Assembly: GCA_017458865.1 (NCBI GenBank)
Contig: JAFSZW010000538.1
Coordinates: 1-11,488, forward strand
DNA from: Clostridia bacterium
GTDB taxonomy: Bacteria > Bacillota > Clostridia > Christensenellales > Aristaeellaceae
Direction: 5' to 3'
Length of the DNA: 11,488 nt
The position numbers were made by a program, and so were the translations under genes. The notes below the pieces were generated by a model, which was not told the DNA's origin, did not search any database, and saw nothing but the letters and a program-made list of their open reading frames with translations. Shown piece after piece: positions 1-6,174 of the stretch (its first letter is position 1; every line of letters begins with the position of its first letter).

Positions 1-1609
1 CCATGCGGAGGAACTGGAAGCTGTCGCCGACTTTGGCCTCACCCAGCCAGGGCTCAGCCATTCCGTGGATGACCTTGAGCGAATCGGGATTCAGGCGACG
101 CAGGAAGGCGGGACCATCACCTGCACCTTCGTTTTCAGCGTCTTCATCGGTTTCCACGTCGGCCTCAGGGGTCTCATCCAGGACCAGGACATCGTACAGA
201 CGCCCTTCAAACGGGATGCAGTGATCGGCGCTGACCCAGTGAATGGTGCCCTTCACCTTGCGGTCCGCACCGGCGCTGCCGGAGCGGCTTTCAGGATCAA
301 TGGTGCAGTAGATACAGGTGACATTGCCCTCGGCATCCAGGTCATACCGGTCACAGTGGATGATGTAGGCGCCTTTCAGGCGGACTTCACCGTCCGGCTT
401 GAGACGGAAGAACTTCTTGGGGGCGTCCACCATGAAATCTTCCCGTTCAATGTAGATCTCACGGGTAAACGGAATCTCGTGGGTGCCCATTTCCGGATGC
501 TTCGGATGGTTCTCAATGGTGCAGCTTTCGCAGGTTCCCTCGGGCACGTTCGTCAGAACAACCTTAACGGGATCCAGAACGGCCATTGCGCGCATTGCAC
601 GCTCATTGAGATCGTTTCGGACACAGTAGTCAAGCAGCCGGCAGTCGACGATGGAATCCGCCTTGGAAACACCGACGCGGTCAATAAAGTCGCGTACTGC
701 AGGTGAGGTAAAGCCGCGGCGGCGCATTCCGGCGAGCGTCGGCATGCGCGGATCATCCCAGCCGGACACATAGCCGCCCTCAACCAGAGAGCGGAGCAGG
801 CGCTTGCTCATGACGGTGTTGGTCAGGTTGAGCCGCGCGAACTCGATCTGACGGGGTTTCTGCTCGAAACCGCAGACATCTATTACCCAGTTGTACAGGG
901 GACGGTGAATCTCGTACTCAAGGGAGCAGAGGGAATGGGTAACGCCTTCAATCGCATCTCCAATGGGATGCGCAAAGTCGTACATGGGATAGATGCACCA
1001 TTTGTCACCGGTTCTGTGATGCGTGGCATACTTGATCCGGTAGATGGTGGGATCGCGCATGTTGATGTTGGGACTTGCCATGTCGATCTTTGCGCGCAGA
1101 ACGTGGGATCCCTCCGGGAATTCGCCGTTTTTCATGCGCAGGAACAGATCCATGTTCTCCTCTGGTGTACGGTCCCGATACGGGGAGTTCCGACCAGGCT
1201 CTGTCAGCCTGCCGCGGTAGGCGCGGATTTCTTCCTTGGAAAGGTCATCCACATAGGCGAGGCCCCTGCGAATGAGATCCAGTGCAAACTCGTAGATCTG
1301 GTCGTACTGTTCAGAGGCATAGTACACATTGCCGTATTCAAATCCCAGCCAGTGGATGTCATCCATGATGGCATCTACGAATTCTTCTTTTTCCTTGGTG
1401 GGATTGGTGTCATCAAACCGCAGATTGCAAATGCCGCCAAACCGTTCGGCTGTCAGAAAATCAACCGTCAGGGCCTTGACGTGTCCGATATGCAGGTAAC
1501 CGTTGGGCTCGGGAGGGAAACGCGTCTGAACCCTGCCGTTGTTCTTGCCTTCCGCCAGGTCTTCCTTGATGGCTTCCCAGATAAAGTTGGTACGTTCGTT
1601 CTCGGCCAT
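1..1609 (-). CDS. glnS: Glutaminyl-tRNA synthetase (3' end outside window)
   Basis: Charges tRNA-Gln with glutamine using ATP; cytoplasmic class I aminoacyl-tRNA synthetase. Translating the minus strand from ATG at 1609 gives 536 residues with no stop before the edge; E. coli GlnRS is 554 aa, so only a short C-terminal tail is missing. Residues 30-47 carry the GlnRS-type signature RFPPEPNGYLHIGH with the HIGH motif at 40-43; the KMSKS-like loop is VMSKR at 266-270. DFAHPIGDAIEGVTHSLCSLE (about 211-231) and the segment around 291-308 are typical of the GlnRS catalytic core. The anticodon-binding beta-barrels follow from about 345. The start is supported by GAGGTG seven bases upstream. An acidic stretch at about 477-499, rich in Glu and Asp, sits in the C-terminal barrel region and looks like a lineage-specific insertion. 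GlnRS rather than GluRS is favoured by the HIGH-region sequence. Many Gram-positives make Gln-tRNA with GatCAB instead, so GlnRS presence is informative. Confidence 0.97.
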   Translation of the reverse strand, partial: MAENERTNFIWEAIKEDLAEGKNNGRVQTRFPPEPNGYLHIGHVKALTVDFLTAERFGGICNLRFDDTNPTKEKEEFVDAIMDDIHWLGFEYGNVYYASEQYDQIYEFALDLIRRGLAYVDDLSKEEIRAYRGRLTEPGRNSPYRDRTPEENMDLFLRMKNGEFPEGSHVLRAKIDMASPNINMRDPTIYRIKYATHHRTGDKWCIYPMYDFAHPIGDAIEGVTHSLCSLEYEIHRPLYNWVIDVCGFEQKPRQIEFARLNLTNTVMSKRLLRSLVEGGYVSGWDDPRMPTLAGMRRRGFTSPAVRDFIDRVGVSKADSIVDCRLLDYCVRNDLNERAMRAMAVLDPVKVVLTNVPEGTCESCTIENHPKHPEMGTHEIPFTREIYIEREDFMVDAPKKFFRLKPDGEVRLKGAYIIHCDRYDLDAEGNVTCIYCTIDPESRSGSAGADRKVKGTIHWVSADHCIPFEGRLYDVLVLDETPEADVETDEDAENEGAGDGPAFLRRLNPDSLKVIHGMAEPWLGEAKVGDSFQFLRM

Positions 1610-1646
1610 ATAATCACCTCAAAAATGCAGATATAAAACGAATGAA

Positions 1647-1675
1647 ATTATACATGATCGCGTTTTTCTGCGCAA
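1647..1675 (-). promoter_or_regulatory. Sigma-A-type promoter of glnS
   Basis: On the minus strand TTGCGC (1670-1675) is followed after exactly 17 nt by a perfect TATAAT (1647-1652). Transcription should start near 1640, giving a leader of about 30 nt before the glnS ATG at 1609. That is too short for a T-box, so tRNA-sensing attenuation is not expected here. Confidence 0.8.
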
Positions 1676-2052
1676 GCATTGATTTTGGTGCTTTTCCCTG
1701 CTATTCTTAAAAGACAGCCGGATGTCTTCTCAAAATGAAACACATGCCATATCGCTCCGGTGTGTGATATGCCCGGAAAGGCGCGCAATCCGTCCATCAG
1801 ACCGCTGAATGTATATCGGCCCGGCGTGCGGTATGCCACGACAATTCCCTGTCAAAGACAATAAATGCTGTCTTTCAGTGCCGCATCTGCACAGTTGCCG
1901 GAGTTCGGAACGGGAAAGGACAGGCCTTTCATCCGGGCATATGGAGCATATGTGTTTTACCTGATGGGATAGTCCGGACAGCATTATGAAAGAGACCGGT
2001 GCCTGACTTGCATTTATCAGGCGAGAGAGACCGGAAAACGGAGGATGGGACA
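1676..2052. other. 377-bp gene-free stretch between glnS promoter and PNPOx gene
   Basis: No ORF here has a credible ribosome binding site or a recognisable product. The stretch holds the two 26-nt repeats annotated separately and a 7-bp inverted repeat AAAGACA/TGTCTTT (1854-1860 and 1869-1875). It also has a 6-bp hairpin GCCTGA/TCAGGC (2001-2006 and 2017-2022), flanked by two direct copies of AGAGACCGG (1991-1999 and 2026-2034). I could not find a convincing -35/-10 pair for the downstream gene, although its promoter must lie here. Confidence 0.6.
1748..1837. repeat. Two imperfect 26-nt direct repeats, each able to form a hairpin
   Basis: Units at 1748-1773 and 1812-1837 match at 20 of 26 positions by my alignment, with a 64-nt period. 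Unit 1 has perfect arms CATATC/GATATG around a 12-nt loop. Unit 2 has TATATC/GGTATG, which keeps the pairing in RNA through G-U wobbles. The loops share CCGG followed by GTG. The function is unknown: tandem protein-binding sites or a structured leader RNA are both possible, and chance cannot be excluded. Confidence 0.4.
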
Positions 2053-2574
2053 ATGTTTCGTAAAATGAGACGATTCAGACAGCAGCTTGCCCAGGAGGAA
2101 TGTGAGCAGCTCTTGCGTGAATCGGAATGCGGAGTGCTTGGCGTTCTTGGCGATGATGGATATCCGTACACCGTGCCGGTGAACGGTGTGTATTATGACG
2201 GGAAGATCGCATTTCACTGTGCTGTCGAGGGCCACAAGCTGGACGCCATCCGTGCGCATGACAGAGTTTCCTATTGCGTGATTTCCGAAAGCACTGTTAT
2301 CCCGGAGGAGCGTGCAACAGCATATGTCAGCGTGATTGCCTTTGGCAGAGCGCGCATCACCAGGGACGAGGCGGAAATGCGCGAGGTATGCGATCAGATC
2401 GCCCACAGGTATTGCCCGGATCATCTTGATGCCTGTCAGCAGGAAACAGATGAGGTGATTTCGGCCGGACGAATGGTGTGCGTCATCATTGAGGTTGAGC
2501 ATATGACCGGAAAGTGCGGAAATCCCGTCCTTCGGGCAAGAAATGAAGCAGGCGCCCATGTGCAGGCAGACTGA
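2053..2574 (+). CDS. Pyridoxamine 5'-phosphate oxidase-fold flavoprotein, NimA-like
   Basis: A 173-aa protein of the split-barrel FMN-binding superfamily. Family members bind FMN or a related cofactor; NimA relatives are linked to 5-nitroimidazole reduction, but most have no known substrate. Visible features are an N-terminal helix (residues 1-25), the barrel entry GVLGVLGDDGYPYTVPVN at 27-44, then YYDGKIAFHCAVEGHKLDAI at 47-66, the typical flavin-phosphate-binding region. The second half has VSVIAFGRARI (92-102) and a C-terminal IEVEHMTGK (146-154), also usual in this family. The start at 2053 is preferred over the in-frame upstream ATG at 1999 because GGAGG at 2040-2044 is correctly spaced and the homologous region begins there. 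It is monocistronic: glnS is divergent upstream and the next genes are on the other strand. The exact substrate cannot be inferred. Confidence 0.9.
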   Translation: MFRKMRRFRQQLAQEECEQLLRESECGVLGVLGDDGYPYTVPVNGVYYDGKIAFHCAVEGHKLDAIRAHDRVSYCVISESTVIPEERATAYVSVIAFGRARITRDEAEMREVCDQIAHRYCPDHLDACQQETDEVISAGRMVCVIIEVEHMTGKCGNPVLRARNEAGAHVQAD

Positions 2575-2671
2575 TGTTGGCCGGTCTGGACAGAAGATAA
2601 GCGCAGCCGTCCATTGCATCATTGGCCCTGCTTCAACTGGTGCATGATGATATCAAATGGGAATTGACTGT

Positions 2672-2693
2672 ACAACAAAAAAGAAACTGCCAT
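2672..2693 (+). repeat. Left inverted repeat of the toxin-antitoxin cassette
   Basis: This 22-nt arm includes a run of six A. Its reverse complement matches 3374-3391 except for four extra A. The inner part doubles as one strand of a minus-strand terminator stem. Confidence 0.55.
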
Positions 2694-2703
2694 AAAGGCG
2701 GTT
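2677..2703 (-). terminator. Rho-independent terminator for the toxin-antitoxin transcript
   Basis: Read on the minus strand, AACCGCC pairs with GGCAGTT (one G-U pair) around the loop TTTAT, followed by TTTCTTTTTT. This is a typical intrinsic terminator about 110 bases past the toxin stop codon. It would back up the hairpin at 2765-2793. Confidence 0.6.
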
Positions 2704-2738
2704 CAAATTAGGGATTACGGAAGCAAGCTAATTTGAAC
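2701..2738. repeat. Perfect 11-bp inverted repeat, 16-nt loop
   Basis: GTTCAAATTAG (2701-2711) is exactly complementary to CTAATTTGAAC (2728-2738). No T-run follows on either strand, so it is not a standard terminator. It sits just inside the left end of the cassette and could be a structural or recognition element of it. Confidence 0.6.
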
Positions 2739-2758
2739 TGACATTCTTCGGGCGGAAA

Positions 2759-2799
2759 TAAAACGAGGCCGTGCATGATGACTGCAAGGCCTCATTTTT
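2759..2799. terminator. Bidirectional intrinsic terminator
   Basis: GAGGCC (2765-2770) pairs with GGCCTC (2788-2793), extended by an inner TGCA/TGCA stem after one mismatch. ATTTTT follows on the plus strand and GTTTTATTT on the minus strand. It lies 17 bases past the toxin stop codon and can also stop plus-strand transcription from the flavoprotein gene. Confidence 0.8.
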
Positions 2800-2809
2800 G
2801 GAGATGTCA

Positions 2810-3082
2810 TCATTGCCTGTATATTTCGCTCCTGTGCCCAACAGACAGAGCAAGAATGACCAGCCTTTCATCCTCTATTAAACAAATAATCCGGTAATCT
2901 CCGATACGGTATTTCCATTGGCCACTTCGATTAGCGGTCAGTCCTTTCCCGTGTGCTCTGGGATTCTCACAAGCTACAAGGTTTTTATCAATCCATGCCC
3001 TGATGATTTTTTGCGTATACTTATCCAATTTGCGAAACTCTCTTTTAAAGCGATCGGAGAGTTCGACATTATACTCCCTCAT
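2810..3082 (-). CDS. relE: Type II toxin, RelE/YoeB-like mRNA interferase
   Basis: A 90-aa toxin, the usual size for RelE proteins, which enter the ribosomal A site and cut mRNA when released from the antitoxin. The first helices (residues 8-35) are followed by ENPRAHGKGL (39-48), then QWKYRIGDYRIICLIEDERLVILALSVGHRSEIYRQ (55-90, described here by its blocks WKYRIGDYRI, VILALSVGHR and EIYRQ). The Lys/Arg residues in HGKGL, WKYRIGDYR and GHR and the final Tyr match positions used by this family for RNA binding and cleavage. The start at 3082 is chosen over upstream in-frame ATGs because GGAGGGAG lies just before it and the first residues overlap the antitoxin 3' end by 14 nt, a normal translational coupling arrangement. 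Both genes should be transcribed from the antitoxin promoter. Target specificity is not known. Confidence 0.92.
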   Translation of the reverse strand: MREYNVELSDRFKREFRKLDKYTQKIIRAWIDKNLVACENPRAHGKGLTANRSGQWKYRIGDYRIICLIEDERLVILALSVGHRSEIYRQ

Positions 3083-3296
3083 CCAACTCCCTCCAAAAAT
3101 CCTGTACAGGAGTGGACTTACGCCCGCTATCAACATATTCCGTATAAGCTGATTCTGCGACCGCAATATCATATTCGTCTTCTATCTTTTCAAACAATGC
3201 TCTCTTAAAGGCTTCCGATAGAGAATAAGAGTGGATTTTAGCGTAGCTTTCAGCGAGCATACGTTCATCCTCTGTTAATCTGATAGAAAATGCCAT
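3069..3296 (-). CDS. relB: Type II antitoxin, RelB-like ribbon-helix-helix protein
   Basis: A 75-aa antitoxin that neutralises the neighbouring RelE-like toxin and represses their shared promoter. The N-terminal MAFSIRLTEDERMLAESYA (1-19) and SLSEAFKRALFEKIEDEYD (25-43) form the ribbon-helix-helix DNA-binding fold of the RelB/DUF6290 type. The C-terminal half (44-75) is the toxin-wrapping part. The start at 3296 is favoured over the in-frame ATG at 3347 because AAGGAGG (3305-3311) sits 8 nt upstream and homologues begin with this short beta strand. A start at 3347 would also lie inside the -35 element. The stop codon is inside the toxin gene (14-nt overlap). Confidence 0.9.
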   Translation of the reverse strand: MAFSIRLTEDERMLAESYAKIHSYSLSEAFKRALFEKIEDEYDIAVAESAYTEYVDSGRKSTPVQDFWRELDEGV

Positions 3297-3300
3297 AATA

Positions 3301-3339
3301 ATCGCCTCCTTGTAGTGCATTGTACTGCAAGGAGGCGAT
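3301..3339. promoter_or_regulatory. Operator palindrome of the toxin-antitoxin operon
   Basis: ATCGCCTCCTTG (3301-3312) is perfectly complementary to CAAGGAGGCGAT (3328-3339), 15-nt spacer. One arm fills the promoter spacer; the other spans the expected transcription start and the antitoxin Shine-Dalgarno. This is the position expected for an autorepressing RelB or RelB-RelE complex. The two near-identical decamers TGTAGTGCAT and TGTACTGCAA lie between the arms. Confidence 0.7.
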
Positions 3340-3347
3340 GCTGTCAA
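3319..3347 (-). promoter_or_regulatory. Near-consensus promoter of the toxin-antitoxin operon
   Basis: On the minus strand a perfect TTGACA (3342-3347) is followed after 17 nt by TACAAT (3319-3324). Transcription would start near 3312, leaving a leader of only about 16 nt that consists mostly of the Shine-Dalgarno. The -10 lies between the arms of the operator palindrome. Confidence 0.85.
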
Positions 3348-3373
3348 CAGATAAATCTATAAAACCAACTCTA

Positions 3374-3391
3374 ATGGCAGTTTCTTGTTGT
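3374..3391 (-). repeat. Right inverted repeat of the toxin-antitoxin cassette
   Basis: This 18-nt arm is the inverted match of 2672-2693. It ends six bases from the marR stop codon (3397-3399), so the junction has left the regulator gene intact. Confidence 0.55.
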
Positions 3392-3396
3392 GTAAT

Positions 3397-3852
3397 TCAG
3401 TCTACCGGGAAATATTTGAGGATGATGGTCAGCGCCTCGTTCAGGCGGGAGAGCTGTGCCTCTGAGTAGTAGGTATCCTGGTGGAAAACCTGCTCACAGA
3501 TGCCGGCTTTAATGCGCTGGATACACTTCTTTCCATCCGGGAGGATGCTGATCTCTACCATGCGCCGGTCATTGGTGCTGTGATGCCGATTCACATACTG
3601 AAGGGCACAGAGCTTATCGATAATCGGTGTAATATTCGGCATTGCAATGCCGGTATGTTTCGACAATTGTGTGACAGACATACTCTCGCCATCTGAAAGC
3701 TCGAGGAGAATCTGTGCATGGGGAAGCTGAATATCAGCATCCTGTGTGATATCTCTCGATTTCAGGATCCTGTTGCGCAGGATGGGATAAAGATGGAAAA
3801 TACTGTTGATGATCTGATCTTCGACAGTATTGCCTTTGAAATTCATATACAT
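3397..3852 (-). CDS. MarR-family transcriptional regulator
   Basis: A 151-aa winged helix-turn-helix dimeric repressor, of usual length for MarR proteins, which typically respond to small aromatic or lipophilic ligands and control an adjacent transporter or enzyme. The DNA-binding part covers residues 55-105: SVTQLSKHTGIAMPNITPII (59-78) is the helix-turn-helix, and LCALQYVNRHHSTNDRRMVEI (81-101, cited by blocks) ends with the family's DRR wing motif (95-97). Flanking helices 10-50 and 108-148 make the dimer interface. The start at 3852 is supported by AAGAGG six bases upstream. The Shine-Dalgarno lies inside a perfect palindrome GAGGTACCTC (3853-3862), and a second palindrome ATATTAATAT (3877-3886) lies further upstream; either could be an autoregulatory operator. 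No intact divergent target gene is present; the short ORF at 3974 may be what is left of one. Confidence 0.9.
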   Translation of the reverse strand: MYMNFKGNTVEDQIINSIFHLYPILRNRILKSRDITQDADIQLPHAQILLELSDGESMSVTQLSKHTGIAMPNITPIIDKLCALQYVNRHHSTNDRRMVEISILPDGKKCIQRIKAGICEQVFHQDTYYSEAQLSRLNEALTIILKYFPVD

Positions 3853-3973
3853 GAGGTACCTCTTAATTGCTGCTGTATATTAATATTTGAACCGCAATCA
3901 TAAAGAATCATGGATAGTTTATTGAATCATATAGTAAAATGCAAGTGCCTTTACAAAAGATTATAAGGAATCT

Positions 3974-4024
3974 ATGAAAAAGAAATTTGGAAATAAAAAT
4001 ACATTGCCAACAATTATTGTATAA
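3974..4024 (+). pseudogene. 16-codon ORF divergent from marR, possible truncated gene start
   Basis: ATG at 3974 is preceded by TAAGGA at good spacing and encodes MKKKFGNKNTLPTIIV followed by TAA. The composition (basic start, then hydrophobic) resembles the first residues of a membrane protein cut by a stop. Being divergent from marR, it is where a regulated transporter gene would start. No continuing homologous frame was recognised downstream, so this is suggestive only. Confidence 0.3.
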
Positions 4025-4127
4025 GATATCTGTAATTCAGGAAAGAATACTAAAATATGAATCAAATATACAGAAGTGTATTGAGTAAATTGTACAATTA
4101 TATGAAACGATATTTTGCAACCGGCGC

Positions 4128-4361
4128 TTGTTTCGGACAGAATTCACGAAGAACGGCATCAGGTTGTCTGTTGCCTGTATGGCAATGCGTCCGGAGGACA
4201 GAATCGGGCTGAACAAAACGGCATATGGAACTGTGTATTGCGATTCCTACATTATTATGTTAAAATTTGTGCGCGAAAAAAGCGATGCTGCTTATTGGAA
4301 ACGGCTAACAGGGAACATTTTACCGGTGTATGCTGTCCCTGAAACAATCAGATGCTGTTGA
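4128..4361 (+). pseudogene. Unrecognised open frame, possible gene remnant
   Basis: A 77-codon frame starting at TTG 4128 (open from 4089 after an upstream stop). The residues look plausible for a protein, for example MRPEDRIGLNKTAYG and SYIIMLKFVREKSD, but there is no Shine-Dalgarno near the TTG and no family was recognised. It may be a fragment of a decayed gene or a chance ORF. Confidence 0.2.
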
Positions 4362-4593
4362 GCGCATTTGATTTTCCTACGGTTCGAATTTGATCCGGAA
4401 TTGAGATAAATCCTGACTGCGCGGCAAGGTAGCCCCGGAGATGGTTCATTCAGGGCGCAGAAGCTGAATCAGGTCATGGCATCCCTGAGGGACGCTGGAC
4501 ACGGCCGACCGGACAAGGCAGACAGGGAGCAACGGCAATTTGAAAATTGGCTGATTTGCGCGGGGAAAGCCCGACAGAAAGCGAGAATAATAG

Positions 4594-6171
4594 ATGGAAT
4601 TCGCAATGACGTTATTAAAGCGATTCTTTTCAATAGATCTTGTGATATATGCGGCGATTGTGGTCATCACGGTGCTTGCGATGATCCGGTGTCTGATTCC
4701 GCTGAATGCGTCATCGGCACGGCTGCGCCGCGGCACGAAGATCATTATTACCGAGAACAAGCAGAAAAAGGAAGTCCGGTCGTGGAAGGATCTGGGGTTT
4801 CTTGGTGACCGGCTGCAGAGCGTGTGGGCGGATTTCCTGCAGAACGCAGAGGTCCGGATGGCACATGGGGAAAACTGCGATGTTTCGGAGTTTATCAATG
4901 ATGAGACGGTGCTTGAAACGGCCGGCAGCCCGGGACTTGCGGATATTACGCCGGGACTGCTGACGTCCCTTGGTATTCTGGGCACGTTCCTGGGCCTTGT
5001 TAAGGGCCTTTCCGGGCTTTCGATTTCCGCTGCATCAACGGAGCAGCTGCTGGCCGCAATGGAGCAGCTGATCGGCGGCATGAGCACGGCATTCCTCACC
5101 TCCATTGCAGGTGTGACCTGCAGCGTGCTGTTCACCATTTTGCACAATCACGCAAGAGAAAAGTGCCAGCGGTCCATAGACCGGTTCTGTGAGGTATTCG
5201 GCCTTTATGCCATGCCAAAGCCGGTCACGCAGGAAACTGAGATGCTGACCATGGCCAGGGAACAGACTGCGTATATGAGGCAGGCAACAGATGAGATCGG
5301 GGAACGACTCAGCGCCAACCTTGAGGCAAGCATCATGCGTGCCATGGCGCCCATGCAGCGCTCCATGGATAACTTCATCCTTGCATCAACCAAGGCACAG
5401 GTTGAGGGCATGGACCGCATTACGCAGGTCTTTGTGCAGCGGATGAACGTGGCGCTCGGAAACGAGTTTGACCACCTTCGTCAGGTGCTGGCAGAAACGG
5501 GACGTGAACAGGCCAGGGTGCAGCAGGAGATGCAGGCAGCGACGGACGCCATTGCCCGCGTCACGCAGGATGTCATCAATATGCATCAGATGTCGCAGGG
5601 CATCCTTGAGCACTTCAAGAGCTATGTGGACGAGATGAACCGGACGCACAGCGAGAGCGATCAGGTGCTCATGCAGACGGCAGCGATGATGGATCAGATG
5701 AACCGTTCCGTGCAGATGCAGGCGTCGGTGATTGAAAAGATGCAGGCAGCACAGGGAACGCTGGACCGCAATCAGCAGCAGTATATTGCGACTACGGAAC
5801 GCTTCCTTGGTGCTGCCCAGGAGCAGACACGCAATTTCAGCCGCGAGATAGAGCGCGTTGGTGAACAGATGGCGCGGAGCACGGATCAGATGTGCAGGGC
5901 ATCATCTGAGGTCGGACAGAAAACAGCGGACAATCTGACAAGGACGACAGCGCTTCTTGATGAAAACGTCACCTCGTCAATTCGTCAACTGGACGAAACC
6001 CTCGGCAAAATGCGCGATGTTTCTGAGAAGATCCCGCAGCTTATGACGCAGAGCCGTGACCGGTATGCCCAGCAGGTTGACCAGTTTGTGGATGCCCTGA
6101 CGCGGCTGCAAAAGAGCATGAACGCGCTTGAAAAGGCGGTTGCCGCCATGGCGGGACCTGAAAAGGAGTAA
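4594..6171 (+). CDS. ZorA-like MotA/TolQ/ExbB proton-channel protein with long coiled-coil tail
   Basis: A 525-aa inner-membrane subunit of an ion-driven motor. TM1 is at about 15-37. After a soluble loop, TM2 (about 119-141) contains PGLLTSLGILGTFLGL (120-135) and TM3 (about 163-184) contains MSTAFLTSIAGV (163-174). These Thr/Gly-rich helices form the ion pathway in the MotA/ExbB superfamily, and the TM2 block is especially like ZorA. Residues from about 190 to 525 carry no membrane segment and are Gln/Glu/Met-rich helix with heptad character. Such a cytoplasmic tail is a ZorA hallmark; E. coli ZorA is longer. The start is uncertain: ATG 4594 and ATG 4606 both have weak Shine-Dalgarno sequences. 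The ZorB-like partner follows 3 nt after the stop. In Zorya the complex transmits a phage signal to cytoplasmic effectors (ZorC/D or ZorE), none of which is seen here. A non-defence stator-like role is possible. Confidence 0.88.
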   Translation: MEFAMTLLKRFFSIDLVIYAAIVVITVLAMIRCLIPLNASSARLRRGTKIIITENKQKKEVRSWKDLGFLGDRLQSVWADFLQNAEVRMAHGENCDVSEFINDETVLETAGSPGLADITPGLLTSLGILGTFLGLVKGLSGLSISAASTEQLLAAMEQLIGGMSTAFLTSIAGVTCSVLFTILHNHAREKCQRSIDRFCEVFGLYAMPKPVTQETEMLTMAREQTAYMRQATDEIGERLSANLEASIMRAMAPMQRSMDNFILASTKAQVEGMDRITQVFVQRMNVALGNEFDHLRQVLAETGREQARVQQEMQAATDAIARVTQDVINMHQMSQGILEHFKSYVDEMNRTHSESDQVLMQTAAMMDQMNRSVQMQASVIEKMQAAQGTLDRNQQQYIATTERFLGAAQEQTRNFSREIERVGEQMARSTDQMCRASSEVGQKTADNLTRTTALLDENVTSSIRQLDETLGKMRDVSEKIPQLMTQSRDRYAQQVDQFVDALTRLQKSMNALEKAVAAMAGPEKE

Positions 6172-6174
6172 GCC

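Larger units (their letters stand above)
2672..3391. mobile_element. Toxin-antitoxin cassette bounded by inverted repeats (putative small mobile element)
   Basis: The left end (2672-2693) and right end (3374-3391) are inverted copies of one sequence. They share 13 contiguous bases (AAGAAACTGCCAT in the left orientation) plus a matching ACAAC outer end, separated by a run of A that is four bases longer on the left. The 720-bp interval contains only the RelB/RelE-type operon, its promoter, operator and terminators. No transposase is present, so movement would need one in trans, as for a MITE. No clear target-site duplication was found: a TA dinucleotide lies at or near both ends but does not fit symmetrically. 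Alternatively, the two ends could be independently placed terminator-like sequences, since the left copy forms half of a minus-strand terminator. Confidence 0.5.
3853..4593. other. Gene-poor, AT-rich stretch between marR and the zorA-like gene
   Basis: The 741-bp interval holds no confident gene. Positions 3961-4020 and 4021-4080 contain 13 and 14 G/C of 60, far below the coding neighbours (about half or more). Composition rises again after 4120. The stretch includes the two small ORFs annotated separately, and TCCCTGAGGGA, a short palindrome, near 4480-4492. I found no convincing promoter for the zorA-like operon, although one must lie here or further upstream. Overall it looks like eroded or acquired DNA. 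Confidence 0.6.

Noticed and set aside
65..1636. Long plus-strand ORFs at 65-706 and 905-1636
   Set aside because: They are antisense to glnS, whose motifs and length are unambiguous; no ribosome binding sites or recognisable domains.
1610..1700. A T-box leader for glnS
   Set aside because: The promoter leaves only about 30 nt of leader and no T-box sequence or terminator hairpin is present.
2701..2738. Integron attC site
   Set aside because: The ends read GTTC...GAAC rather than the attC pattern RYYYAAC...GTTRRRY, and no integrase or cassette array is present.
3301..3339. An RNA hairpin hiding the antitoxin Shine-Dalgarno
   Set aside because: The promoter places the transcription start between the arms, so the 5' arm should not be in the mRNA.
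2671..3394. A TA target-site duplication at the cassette ends
   Set aside because: TA occurs at both borders but in different register relative to the repeat ends; no longer duplication was found.
4379..4397. tRNA T-arm-like sequence GGTTCGAAT
   Set aside because: The flanking bases do not form the T-stem and no acceptor or anticodon arms are found around it.
4446..5147. A 233-codon minus-strand ORF
   Set aside because: It overlaps the TM2 and TM3 region of the ZorA-like gene in antisense and shows no protein-like motifs.
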